DNA of 11,136 nt from Eubacteriales bacterium (lineage in GTDB: Bacteria; Bacillota; Clostridia; Lachnospirales; Lachnospiraceae). Position numbers and translations under genes: made by a program. The stretch is from the NCBI GenBank assembly GCA_030536565.1, contig JAUNPT010000072.1, forward strand, positions 1-11,136, written 5' to 3'. The notes beneath the pieces are model-generated. The model did not search any database, was not told the DNA's origin, and saw only the letters and a list, made by a program, of their open reading frames with translations. Shown piece after piece: positions 1 through 7,180 of the stretch (within the stretch, counting starts at the first letter, position 1; every line of letters starts with the position of its first letter).

Positions 1-900
1 ATCCACCTTAATTCTGACTGCAAATATGTCATATATCTGGTCAAGTGTCTTATTTTGGTTAACCATTTTTCTATAAATGGAGAAGAAATGCTTTACACGT
101 CCATCAATCTCTGCTTCAATCCCGGCATTTCTTATATGCATTCCAACTTCGTTGATTATGCTTTTAATAAAGGCCTCCCTGCCCGGTCTGTTTAAATCCA
201 CCTGCTCTACAAGGCTGTTATACACATCAGGCATAAGATATTTCATTGATAGATCATCAAGTTCAACTTTAATCTTGGAAATACCGAGACGATGTGCAAT
301 TGGCGCATAAATCTCCATTGTCTCACGGGACTTTTCTCTCTGCTTAACTGGAGACTGGTACTGCATTGTTCTCATATTATGAAGTCTGTCCGCAAGCTTA
401 ATTAAGATTACCCTTATATCCTTTGCCATGGCAAGAAACATCTTCCTAAGATTCTCTGCCTGGATTTCTATCTTGTCATGCTCGTAGCTTAACTGTGTCA
501 GCTTTGTAACTCCATCTACAAGAAGTGATACTTCAGCTCCAAATTCTCTTGTGACGTCCTCACTTGTCATAACAGTATCTTCTACAACGTCATGTAGTAA
601 TCCTGCAACAATAGATTCCTTGTCAAGCTCTAATTCAGCCAGTATGATTGCAACACAAAGAGGGTGAATTATATATGGTTCACCCGATTTACGTTTCTGG
701 TCTTTGTGTGCCTCTTTGGCAATTCTATATGCTTTCTCCACATCGGAAATATCTGATGACGGATGGTACTTTTTTATTTCATTAATTAAATCTTCATAAA
801 GCACTTCAGGACTGGTAAAATCAGCTGGAGTGTCAATAGGTCGCGCGGTTTTATCGGTCTTTGTGTTTGTTTCATTTTGCAGTACGATGTTTTCTGGCAT
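1..900 (-). CDS. rel: Bifunctional (p)ppGpp synthetase/hydrolase Rel, N-terminal part (runs off left edge)
   Basis: Enzyme of the stringent response: makes (p)ppGpp from ATP and GTP/GDP and hydrolyses it. Only the first 300 codons are present; the frame is open to base 1. The HD hydrolase domain fills about residues 35-200. It has the expected metal-site residues H65, H103-D104 in HDVVEDT (with E107-D108) and D171 in ADRLHNMRT, so the hydrolase half looks active. The family motif YAPIAHRLGI is at about 198-207. The start of the synthetase domain is visible as SIYRKM and DIFAVRIKVD near the edge. The synthetase catalytic centre and the TGS/ACT regulatory domains lie outside the window. The start is the ATG at 898-900, preceded by GGAGG seven to eight bases upstream. 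The intact HD motif argues for a bifunctional Rel rather than a synthetase-only RelA. A possible own promoter lies in the 68-base gap to the preceding gene. Confidence 0.96.
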   Translation of the reverse strand, partial: MPENIVLQNETNTKTDKTARPIDTPADFTSPEVLYEDLINEIKKYHPSSDISDVEKAYRIAKEAHKDQKRKSGEPYIIHPLCVAIILAELELDKESIVAGLLHDVVEDTVMTSEDVTREFGAEVSLLVDGVTKLTQLSYEHDKIEIQAENLRKMFLAMAKDIRVILIKLADRLHNMRTMQYQSPVKQREKSRETMEIYAPIAHRLGISKIKVELDDLSMKYLMPDVYNSLVEQVDLNRPGREAFIKSIINEVGMHIRNAGIEAEIDGRVKHFFSIYRKMVNQNKTLDQIYDIFAVRIKVD

Positions 901-935
901 ATTGTCCTCCATCCTCTCATATGTTTGGATAGTTC

Positions 936-964
936 ATTATACATTTCTTTCTGCAAAAACACAA
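936..964 (-). promoter_or_regulatory. Possible promoter of rel
   Basis: On the minus strand a perfect TATAAT (936-941) has a weak -35, TTGTGT (959-964), 17 bases upstream. It sits between the isomerase stop codon and the rel ribosome binding site. The -35 matches only three of six consensus bases, so rel could also depend on read-through from the upstream sugar operon. Confidence 0.45.
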
Positions 965-968
965 GTTA

Positions 969-1805
969 TTACACCTGTGCATATGTTTTTTCCATAAATT
1001 CCCGCGTAGCTATAGCATTTTCCGGAACTGTATTCTCCAATGTGCAGTGAACATATGGCTTATGCTCCTTAATTTTCTTTAACAGCAATGGATAATTAAG
1101 GCTTCCTGTGCCTGCCGCAATTGATTTAAGCTCATCACCATCTACAACGTAGTCCTTACAGTGTACAACAGCAATGTCCCTGCCAAGAATATCAAATGCT
1201 TTATTAATAATCTCATCCTGCTGCGGCAGATTTTCTACGCACAAAAGATTTACAGGGTCGAAAATTATCTGAAGGTTAGGAGAATCAATGGCATCTAGAA
1301 CCTTTCTTGCCCTTTCCACTGTGCATACAATATGCTTCCATACTGGTTCAATAGCCATAATCACACCAAACTGTTCCGCATATTTTACAATTGGTCTTAA
1401 ATTCTCAATAAATGCTTCAAGAGCTTCCTCACTGTGATTAGCCGGCTCATATTTGTACTCCTCATTTACAGCGCCTGTCTCTGTTCCAACAACACCGCAG
1501 CCAAGTATACTTGCAAAACGAATATGTGCCATGTATTTCTCAACAATTTTTTTGTGCTGCTCTGGATTAGGATTACAAAGGTTTAAGTAACAGCCCAGCA
1601 CTGCAATATCAACTTTATTTTCTGCACACAGCTCTTTAATATACATTGCCAGTCCGGGTGTCATTGTCTCAACCTCCGGTTTAAATTCCTTAATAGATTT
1701 TGACAATGCAATATGCATACAATGAAATCCCTGTGCGTGTATATTAGGAATCAACTCCTCAAGTGGTGCATATTTAACGTCATGTGCTCTGATACCAATT
1801 CTCAT
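969..1805 (-). CDS. Sugar phosphate isomerase/epimerase family TIM-barrel protein
   Basis: A 278-residue protein of the xylose isomerase-like TIM-barrel superfamily (AP_endonuc_2 fold), whose members interconvert keto-sugars, inositol derivatives or sugar phosphates with a divalent metal. The start MRIGIRAHD is a typical first strand. The usual metal-binding tetrad is visible: E153 (AIEP), D183 (FDPVN), H215 (VVHCKD) and E257 (LENT). The GTGSLNY segment near 232-237 is also typical. Length is normal, there is no signal peptide, and the protein should be cytosolic. The ATG start is supported by AGGAG about ten bases upstream. It is the second gene after the YetA-like protein, 57 bases downstream and on the same strand. 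This suggests it acts on a monosaccharide released or modified by that partner. The exact substrate cannot be read from the sequence. Confidence 0.87.
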   Translation of the reverse strand: MRIGIRAHDVKYAPLEELIPNIHAQGFHCMHIALSKSIKEFKPEVETMTPGLAMYIKELCAENKVDIAVLGCYLNLCNPNPEQHKKIVEKYMAHIRFASILGCGVVGTETGAVNEEYKYEPANHSEEALEAFIENLRPIVKYAEQFGVIMAIEPVWKHIVCTVERARKVLDAIDSPNLQIIFDPVNLLCVENLPQQDEIINKAFDILGRDIAVVHCKDYVVDGDELKSIAAGTGSLNYPLLLKKIKEHKPYVHCTLENTVPENAIATREFMEKTYAQV

Positions 1806-1846
1806 AATTTTATTCTCCTCATATAAATTATCTATTGCAGCCGGAA

Positions 1847-1860
1847 AGCCTGCTCAGGCT
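1847..1860 (-). other. Small intergenic stem-loop between YetA-like gene and isomerase
   Basis: AGCCTGCTCAGGCT is an inverted repeat, with a five-base stem closing a four-base loop (or six over two). It starts two bases after the YetA-like stop codon. No T-run follows on the minus strand, so it is not a normal terminator. It could protect the 3' end of a processed upstream message or modestly lower isomerase expression. Confidence 0.3.
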
Positions 1861-1862
1861 CA

Positions 1863-4226
1863 TTATATCATATTTTCTTCAGATAGTGCTTTATAATATG
1901 TGATTAATGGTATAAAGCTTTGTGCAAAGCCCTTTGTACTTGGTCCGGCGCATATTACTGCATCATCTATTATCTGCTTGCTGCCCACTGCCCCGGATAC
2001 CTTCTCCTCTATTGCCTTATAGAAGGTTTTAAGCCCCGGCTTTAAATATCCGGCATCGCCTGTAAGCTCATAAGCAATTGTAAGAGCCTCCAGAAGCAGT
2101 GTATTATTTCCAAGTCTCTGCAGGCTTGGCAGTTCCTTATAATAAAACAGTCCGTTATCCAGCAGACAATTTTCAATAATATCATCTACAGCACGAATAA
2201 TCATTTCTTTTATTTCAGGACTTGGAAATACTCTGTAATATCTCATAACTGAACCGATTGCAACAGATATCATAAAGCCAACCCTGATAGCTGTATTATC
2301 TGTATATGGGGCCAGCCAGTTTCCATACTGTTCCTCCCAGACCTTAAAGCTGTTAATTATCCATTCACATTTTTTTGTCCACTTTGTATCATTAGTTTCA
2401 ACATATAGAGCCGTAAGCGTTCTTAATGCCCAGCCTGTCTCACGCGCATTGGCTTCACCGGCAACTGCATACATTGGTGTATCAAGCAGTCTGAGTACAT
2501 TTTCCCCGATTCCAACAGCTGTTTCATATGCCCTCTCATCTCCTGAAAAATGATAATAATCTAAAAGGCCCTCTACCCATTCATGTGAGCATACCATTAT
2601 ACCATTCTTACAGTGTCCGGCCGTATGCTCCCACTGTCCTCCAATACGCAGTGGGTCATTGCTGTAATGACATACATCTGAATCCATCCAGTGGGCTGCA
2701 GACACAAACAGGTAATCCAGAAATCTTCTGATACCAGTTCTTGCATATTCTAATGCACATGAATGCGGAAAATCATATTCATTATTGGAGAATACCGGCT
2801 TTCCATTGCCGCGTCCCTGCTTTGTATAGCCTTCGTCAATTGAATCTCCCCAGTTTAACATTCCATATACTCTTGTGTGTCCGTCACATTTTCCAATCAA
2901 AGCCATCTCAACGTCATCATTCAGCTTATCTGGAAATACGTCCAGCATAACACCCGCTTCTTTAAAAACCTTTGGTGAAATACTTGGTCTGTCCGGCATC
3001 TGATATATGAGGCTTCTGTTATCAATCTCCCAAATCGGTTCTTCCGGCTTATGAAAATGAAGAAGCATTTTCTGTTCCCTTGCCATACCCGGCTGCATAA
3101 CTATTTTATTAACATTTTCAGGAACAAGCATAACCGCAATTCCCGCTTTTTCTGATTTTACAGCCTTAGGATAATTCTGCTGTGCCTGAAATACCGTTAT
3201 GCACAGGCCATCTTCAGAATCTGTTCTATCCGCCATAAATGTGCCATAAAGAACCTCTGCGAACTGTTCATTAGCCTCTTTCTCCAAATATCTATCATCA
3301 ATTACCTTATTAACCCTCTCTCCATTTTTCCCAATATAAAAATCAGTTTTATAGTTGGAGCTTCCCACAAATGTACGCACATTTTCAACTGGAGCTTTTC
3401 TTTCAATATCCTCCAGCTCCCTTGTTCCATTAGTGTGAAATACCGGGCCCTCACAATTGCTGTTATCCGTAAGAATATCACCACAGCCTGTAGAATCTGC
3501 CTGTGCCCTGAAATCCATAGGAGTTAATTCATCTGAAACCGGTTCTCCCTTCTGTGCATTAACATAAAATACAAGTGATGCAACATGAAGTTCACAAGAA
3601 GATGAATTAATGATTCTATATGAAACCTCAACATATGGTTTTCCAACATATGCTGTAACCCTCACCTCAAAATCATATTTATTTTCTGATGCTTCAGATA
3701 TATTGCTTCCCTTTGCTGCAAGTATTGCACATACAGGACCGCTCTCTATCACTCTCCACGAATCAATCCTGCACTCATATGTATTTCCATTTCCATCTTT
3801 TAAATATGGACCCGAAAAATCATCCTGCGTATATATCCGTCTTCCATCATCTAGCATCTGGAAAATATGCTCACTATTATCCTTGACTGCAAATTCCATG
3901 CCCCTGCAGTTTACGAAATATCCACTATCTGTCTTTTCAACAACAATTCCATCTTCATCATTGATTTTTTCCGAATGTCCGTCAAACTGCAGCACAGTTC
4001 CCTTATTAGCCGGAAGGTCTGCAAGAAATCTAACAAAAAGATACCGTATACTTCCATCATCATACGTAGATGTTACCTTAGGCTGTACCATTGCAGCCCT
4101 TCCATTCTGTAAAACTGACACCTTACTGCAGTCCTTAAGCTCTCCCTTTTTAAATGGAATTGCAACACTGCAGCACTCCTGTACTCTTTCATACCGATAT
4201 AATTTGTCAAAATAAATATCTATCAT
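1863..4226 (-). CDS. PcRGLX/YetA-like protein (three-domain, rhamnogalacturonan-lyase-related)
   Basis: A 787-residue protein that resembles the PcRGLX/YetA group, named for a fungal exo-rhamnogalacturonan lyase (PL26) and Bacillus YetA. The N-terminal part (about 1-85) has the typical RIFT-barrel pattern: a VAIPFKKGEL segment, then DDGSIRYLFVRF in the place where the family has WPDGSVRWL. A beta-rich middle (about 95-400) follows. The helical C-terminal part (about 490-785) looks like an (alpha/alpha) toroid and contains NDPLRIGGQWEHTAGH (523-538), HEWVEGLLDYY and repeated helical hairpins. No signal peptide is present, so it should work in the cytosol on imported oligosaccharides. The ATG is preceded by GAGG at a workable distance and the gene is first in its operon. 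The downstream isomerase fits a role in pectin-type sugar breakdown. The call is from motif recognition; catalytic residues were not assigned and lyase activity is inferred only from the group. Confidence 0.72.
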   Translation of the reverse strand: MIDIYFDKLYRYERVQECCSVAIPFKKGELKDCSKVSVLQNGRAAMVQPKVTSTYDDGSIRYLFVRFLADLPANKGTVLQFDGHSEKINDEDGIVVEKTDSGYFVNCRGMEFAVKDNSEHIFQMLDDGRRIYTQDDFSGPYLKDGNGNTYECRIDSWRVIESGPVCAILAAKGSNISEASENKYDFEVRVTAYVGKPYVEVSYRIINSSSCELHVASLVFYVNAQKGEPVSDELTPMDFRAQADSTGCGDILTDNSNCEGPVFHTNGTRELEDIERKAPVENVRTFVGSSNYKTDFYIGKNGERVNKVIDDRYLEKEANEQFAEVLYGTFMADRTDSEDGLCITVFQAQQNYPKAVKSEKAGIAVMLVPENVNKIVMQPGMAREQKMLLHFHKPEEPIWEIDNRSLIYQMPDRPSISPKVFKEAGVMLDVFPDKLNDDVEMALIGKCDGHTRVYGMLNWGDSIDEGYTKQGRGNGKPVFSNNEYDFPHSCALEYARTGIRRFLDYLFVSAAHWMDSDVCHYSNDPLRIGGQWEHTAGHCKNGIMVCSHEWVEGLLDYYHFSGDERAYETAVGIGENVLRLLDTPMYAVAGEANARETGWALRTLTALYVETNDTKWTKKCEWIINSFKVWEEQYGNWLAPYTDNTAIRVGFMISVAIGSVMRYYRVFPSPEIKEMIIRAVDDIIENCLLDNGLFYYKELPSLQRLGNNTLLLEALTIAYELTGDAGYLKPGLKTFYKAIEEKVSGAVGSKQIIDDAVICAGPSTKGFAQSFIPLITYYKALSEENMI

Positions 4227-4267
4227 AGCTTATTACCTCACATATTTTTCCTTAATCTGATAATTTA

Positions 4268-4276
4268 ATTATATCA
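4268..4276 (-). promoter_or_regulatory. Extended -10 promoter of the YetA-like/isomerase operon
   Basis: On the minus strand the sequence reads TGATATAAT, an exact extended -10 (TGnTATAAT). No convincing -35 is seen at 16-18 bases, which is common for extended -10 promoters. The predicted start of transcription near 4261 leaves a leader of about 35 bases containing the GAGG ribosome binding site. Confidence 0.6.
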
Positions 4277-4335
4277 TATACATTTTTCAAAACTACAGAT
4301 TTTAGTTCTAATTTTCTGTAATTCACACTATTTTT

Positions 4336-4349
4336 TTACGTTTACGTAA
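4336..4349. promoter_or_regulatory. Candidate operator: perfect inverted repeat TTACGT-TT-ACGTAA
   Basis: A perfect 6+2+6 base inverted repeat lies near the middle of the divergent intergenic region, about 60 bases upstream of each predicted -10 element. It is one of the few CG-containing stretches in an otherwise very AT-rich region. Its size and symmetry suit a dimeric helix-turn-helix regulator, such as a sugar regulator of the LacI or GntR type. The regulator's identity is not shown by the sequence. Confidence 0.42.
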
Positions 4350-4350
4350 C

Positions 4351-4372
4351 ATTTTTACTTTATTTTTACTTT
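4351..4372. repeat. Perfect 11-base tandem repeat in the nrdG promoter region
   Basis: ATTTTTACTTT occurs twice back to back (4351-4361 and 4362-4372). The period is close to one helical turn, so the T-tracts lie on one DNA face. They sit about 35-60 bases upstream of the nrdG -10. This could give DNA bending or UP-element-like activation, or could be chance in an AT-rich spacer. Confidence 0.5.
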
Positions 4373-4405
4373 GTGCAATTTTTGATTTATTTGTCTTTGT
4401 ATTTT

Positions 4406-4414
4406 TGTTATAAT
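4406..4414 (+). promoter_or_regulatory. Extended -10 promoter of nrdG-dut
   Basis: TGTTATAAT is an exact extended -10. The -35 position at 17 bases (4386-4391) reads TTTATT and is weak. Predicted transcription starts near 4421, just before the ribosome binding site, giving a leader of about 25 bases. The TTG at 4422 would therefore lie at the very 5' end of the message and is unlikely to be a start codon. Confidence 0.62.
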
Positions 4415-4430
4415 AATTCCATTGGCAGGA

Positions 4431-4437
4431 AAGGAGG
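4431..4437 (+). promoter_or_regulatory. Ribosome binding site fixing the nrdG start
   Basis: AAGGAGG ends eight bases before the ATG at 4446. The longer reading frame that begins at TTG 4422 has this site inside its coding sequence, so the ATG is the start. Confidence 0.9.
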
Positions 4438-4445
4438 CCCATATA

Positions 4446-4970
4446 ATGAATTATGCAGAAATCAAATATAACGACATAGCCAATGGTCCCGGAGTAAGAA
4501 CCTCTCTTTTTGTAAGTGGCTGTACACACCATTGTAAAGGCTGTTTCAATGAAATCGCATGGGACTTCAATTATGGCAGACCATTCACCTGTAACACCAT
4601 TAAAAGCATAGCAGACTCCATGAAGCCTGACTACGTCTCAGGTTTAACCCTGCTTGGAGGAGAACCTTTTGAGCACAGCAATCAGATAGGCCTGCTTCCA
4701 CTTCTTAGGGAAATAAAAAAGACTTATCCCTCTAAAGATATCTGGTGTTTTTCAGGTTACTTATTCGACGATGACATTCTTAACAATATGTGCCAGAAAT
4801 GGCCGGAAACTAAAGAAATGTTATCTTACATTGACGTATTGGTTGATGGAAAATTTGTCGAGGAACTAAGGAACTTAAACCTTAAATTTAAAGGCTCTGA
4901 AAACCAGCGCACCATTCTTGTTAAGGAATCATTAGCAGAAAACAGGATTGTTCTGCTTTATGACAATTAA
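4446..4970 (+). CDS. nrdG: Anaerobic ribonucleoside-triphosphate reductase activating protein
   Basis: Radical SAM activase that generates the glycyl radical on the anaerobic class III ribonucleotide reductase NrdD, allowing dNTP synthesis without oxygen. The 174-residue protein has the NrdG features: MNYAEIKYNDIANGPGVRTS at the start, the cluster motif CTHHCKGC (C26, C30, C33, i.e. CxxxCxxC) and GGEPF at 71-75. It also has the IWCFSGY strand near 99-105 and LVDGKF near 132-137. Length is normal and no key residue is missing. The start was set by AAGGAGG and an extended -10. dut follows 29 bases later in the same direction. The partner gene nrdD, often adjacent, is not in this window and must be elsewhere. 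The general pyruvate formate-lyase activase family is the only alternative; the size and motifs favour NrdG. Confidence 0.95.
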   Translation: MNYAEIKYNDIANGPGVRTSLFVSGCTHHCKGCFNEIAWDFNYGRPFTCNTIKSIADSMKPDYVSGLTLLGGEPFEHSNQIGLLPLLREIKKTYPSKDIWCFSGYLFDDDILNNMCQKWPETKEMLSYIDVLVDGKFVEELRNLNLKFKGSENQRTILVKESLAENRIVLLYDN

Positions 4971-4999
4971 TTATACTATAGAAAGACGAGGATTTATTT

Positions 5000-5443
5000 A
5001 TGACTCAATTAATGAATATTAAAAAGCTGCTGCCACAGGCAGTTATCCCGGCATATGGCTCTGAATATGCTGCCGGGGCAGACCTGTATGCCTGCCTTGA
5101 TGCTGATATTACCATCTCTGCAGGAACCACTGAATTTATTCATACTGGAATTGCAATGGAAATTCCTGCAGGACTTGTAGGGCTTGTATATGCACGCAGC
5201 GGCATGGCATGCAAAAAAGGACTTGCCCCTGCTAACAAGGTAGGCGTTATCGACCCTGACTACCGTGGAGAAATTATGGTAGCTCTCCATAACCACTCAA
5301 GCCAGCCTGTCACAATAAGCAACGGTGAAAGAATTGCACAGTTTGTTCTGACGCCATATGTCACTGCCAGCTTCAACGAGGTTGATAATCTCAATGAAAC
5401 AGTCCGGGGTGATGGTGGTTTCGGTTCAACTGGCACTCACTGA
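5000..5443 (+). CDS. dut: Deoxyuridine 5'-triphosphate nucleotidohydrolase (dUTPase)
   Basis: Hydrolyses dUTP to dUMP and pyrophosphate, keeping uracil out of DNA and supplying the precursor for thymidylate. It is a homotrimeric, all-beta enzyme. All five conserved motifs are present in the 147 residues: AGADLYA (25-31), ARSGMACKKGL (65-75), NKVGVIDPDYRGE (79-91, D85 probably the catalytic base), ERIAQFVL (110-117) and the P-loop-like RGDGGFGSTG (136-145) at the C-terminus. Size is normal. The ATG has GAGGA seven bases upstream; a second Met at residue 5 is possible but has a worse site. It probably shares the nrdG promoter. The convergent hydrolase gene ends 12 bases beyond the dut stop, and no clear intrinsic terminator is visible between them. 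Confidence 0.97.
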   Translation: MTQLMNIKKLLPQAVIPAYGSEYAAGADLYACLDADITISAGTTEFIHTGIAMEIPAGLVGLVYARSGMACKKGLAPANKVGVIDPDYRGEIMVALHNHSSQPVTISNGERIAQFVLTPYVTASFNEVDNLNETVRGDGGFGSTGTH

Positions 5444-5455
5444 TTTTTGGACTTT

Positions 5456-6409
5456 TCACTTGTTTTCTGGTATATAAACAAGTTTCATCCACTCCCATAG
5501 GTCTGAAAAAACTTCTTCCTTATTTTTCTCATTGTGGAGCTCATGGCGGCAGCCCTCATAAAGCCTCAGCTCCATATCATCAATGTAATGTGTATATATT
5601 TCATAAAGCCGCCTTACGTCCCTGCCATAACCACCAACAGGATCTTCAAGCCCAGAGGCCATTATCACAGGAAGATTTTTTGGTATTTTGGCAATATTAC
5701 TTTTCTTTTTAATAAATCTAATAGTTGACAGAAGCCCTTTGATTCCATTAACTGTAAATGTATAGGAGCATTTTGGATCCGAATTATACATATCGACAGC
5801 TGTATCATCTGATGTAATCCAGTCGTTATCTGAACGTGGATTAACAATCCTCTTATTATATGCGCCAAACATAAGATATTTTAAAAATGTGCTTCTATAT
5901 TCCTCACCCTTAAAAAACCCAACAATATTTGCAGCCACAAGTCCGCCATTAACCATAACTGAAGGCTGATTGCCTGTTCCAAGTATAAGCAGGCCTGTAA
6001 GTTCACCGCCATGCTCCATCGCATATCTTCTTGCCATAAATGAACCCATACTGTGTCCCACAAGAAAATATGGCAGACCAGGATATTTTTTCTTCATAAT
6101 TCTTGTTAAATGATATAAATCATTTACTACTGTGCTGCTTGACTCTTTTTTTGAAAAATATCCCCATTTATCCTTGGAAACAACTGAATCTCCATGGCCC
6201 AGGTGGTCATTGCCGGCTACTACAAAACCTTTATCAGCCATATACTCCGCAAGAGCACTGAATCTTTCAATATGGTCAACCATTCCATGTGAAATCTGAA
6301 GCACACCCACTGGTTTTTCGTATTTTCCCTCATCAGGATACCACACAAGTACATGGATATCTGTTATTCCATCTGAGGACTTAAAACTTTTTGTTTCCTG
6401 TTTAATCAT
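5456..6409 (-). CDS. Alpha/beta hydrolase, lysophospholipase/monoacylglycerol lipase-like
   Basis: A 317-residue serine hydrolase of the Hydrolase_4 (monoacylglycerol lipase-like) group, expected to cleave esters such as monoacylglycerols or lysophospholipids. The oxyanion-hole region is ISHGMVDH (39-46), matching the family HGMxEH. DHLGHGDS (68-75) follows. The nucleophile elbow is GHSMG (118-122) with S120, and the other triad members are probably D256 (GLEDPVGG) and H289 (CRHELHNE). A cap region spans about 145-235. No signal peptide is seen, so it should be cytosolic. It is the last gene of the five-gene operon, 36 bases after the LRR lipoprotein stop, with a strong GGAGG before its ATG. 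A TATAAT at 6426-6431 lies too close to this site and lacks a -35, so it is not taken as a promoter. The substrate is unknown. Confidence 0.9.
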   Translation of the reverse strand: MIKQETKSFKSSDGITDIHVLVWYPDEGKYEKPVGVLQISHGMVDHIERFSALAEYMADKGFVVAGNDHLGHGDSVVSKDKWGYFSKKESSSTVVNDLYHLTRIMKKKYPGLPYFLVGHSMGSFMARRYAMEHGGELTGLLILGTGNQPSVMVNGGLVAANIVGFFKGEEYRSTFLKYLMFGAYNKRIVNPRSDNDWITSDDTAVDMYNSDPKCSYTFTVNGIKGLLSTIRFIKKKSNIAKIPKNLPVIMASGLEDPVGGYGRDVRRLYEIYTHYIDDMELRLYEGCRHELHNEKNKEEVFSDLWEWMKLVYIPENK

Positions 6410-6445
6410 ACGCCTTCCTCCCCGTATTATAAGTTTATGCTAAAA

Positions 6446-7180
6446 TCAGTTAACAGCCCCGGCTCCCCATGGACTGCCCCCGGCTTTTCCCTGATAGCTC
6501 ACATGTCCAATATCTAAAAATGCATCATATCCTACCTTAAGCACGCTGTCTGGTACTGTTAAATCAGTAATATTTTTACAGCCTGCAAAAGCATAGCTTC
6601 CTATGCTTTCCAGCCCGTCCGGAAAAGTCACCTCTTTAACAGCCTCATTACAATAAAATGCACCTGATGCAATGTGTTTCACTCCGTCTGGCACTTTGTA
6701 GGAGCTGCCAATGTCTCCGGCTTCAACAAGAATATTACCCACAATAATCTCAGAATGCTCCAAAAGCTGCTCTTTTTCCCATTCCGTATTCTTCACTACA
6801 TTAGTTCCAATCTCCAAAAGCCCATCTGGAAAACTTATCTTCGAAAGATTAGTACAGTTAAGAAACGCATTTTCAGCAATACGTGTAATCCCATCAGATA
6901 TTATGATTTCAGTCACACATGTATTATCCCTGAACGCTTCTCTGGAAATTCCGCACACTTTCCTGCCATCAATTTCAGACGGAATATCAAGCCGGCTGTC
7001 TGTACTGCCTTTTTGAGTAAGTCCGGTAATTGACAATGTACCATCTGCATTTTCCTCATAAGTAAACACCTGTATCTGTGTTTTCTTTCCGCAGCTGGAA
7101 AAAAACATAACTGCTGCCAGAAACGCTCCCATTATAATTGCGGCTGATATTTTATATTTAGTAATTAATTTTTTCTTCAT
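6446..7180 (-). CDS. BspA-type leucine-rich-repeat lipoprotein
   Basis: A 244-residue exported protein. Residues 1-29 form a lipoprotein signal peptide: basic MKKKLITKYK, a hydrophobic core, then FFSSC with C30 as the probable lipidated residue. The lipobox is slightly unusual, with F at -3. After a short linker (about 31-75) come LRR_5 repeats of the BspA/Treponema pallidum type. These are seen as AF-x-(N/G)C followed by V/I-x-FPDGL-x-xIG, at about 77-130 and 165-225, separated by a less regular segment. The C-terminus, YQGKAGGSPWGAGAVN, ends in a short strand and a Gly-rich tail. Such proteins display a solenoid on the cell surface and often bind host or matrix ligands, but this one is small. 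Its start overlaps the Nudix stop as ATGA, implying translational coupling. The ligand is unknown. Confidence 0.86.
   Translation of the reverse strand: MKKKLITKYKISAAIIMGAFLAAVMFFSSCGKKTQIQVFTYEENADGTLSITGLTQKGSTDSRLDIPSEIDGRKVCGISREAFRDNTCVTEIIISDGITRIAENAFLNCTNLSKISFPDGLLEIGTNVVKNTEWEKEQLLEHSEIIVGNILVEAGDIGSSYKVPDGVKHIASGAFYCNEAVKEVTFPDGLESIGSYAFAGCKNITDLTVPDSVLKVGYDAFLDIGHVSYQGKAGGSPWGAGAVN

Noticed and set aside
77..310. 77-residue plus-strand frame
   Set aside because: It is opposite the rel coding region, which is clearly real.
3610..4215. 201-residue open frame on the plus strand
   Set aside because: It lies entirely opposite the YetA-like gene, has no ribosome binding site or recognisable family, and its composition fits the antisense of a real gene.
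4325..4340. Possible NrdR box upstream of nrdG
   Set aside because: Only the left half (ACACTAT) resembles the box; the right half is a T-run and there is no second copy at a phased distance.
4422..4445. TTG start extending nrdG by eight residues
   Set aside because: AAGGAGG would lie inside the coding sequence and the extension is absent from the NrdG pattern; the ATG at 4446 has ideal spacing.
4323..4532. 69-residue minus-strand frame rich in Lys and Asn crossing the intergenic region
   Set aside because: It overlaps the nrdG start and promoter in antisense; the composition simply reflects AT-rich DNA.
6426..6431. TATAAT before the alpha/beta hydrolase gene
   Set aside because: It would place the transcript start on top of the ribosome binding site and has neither a -35 nor a TG extension.
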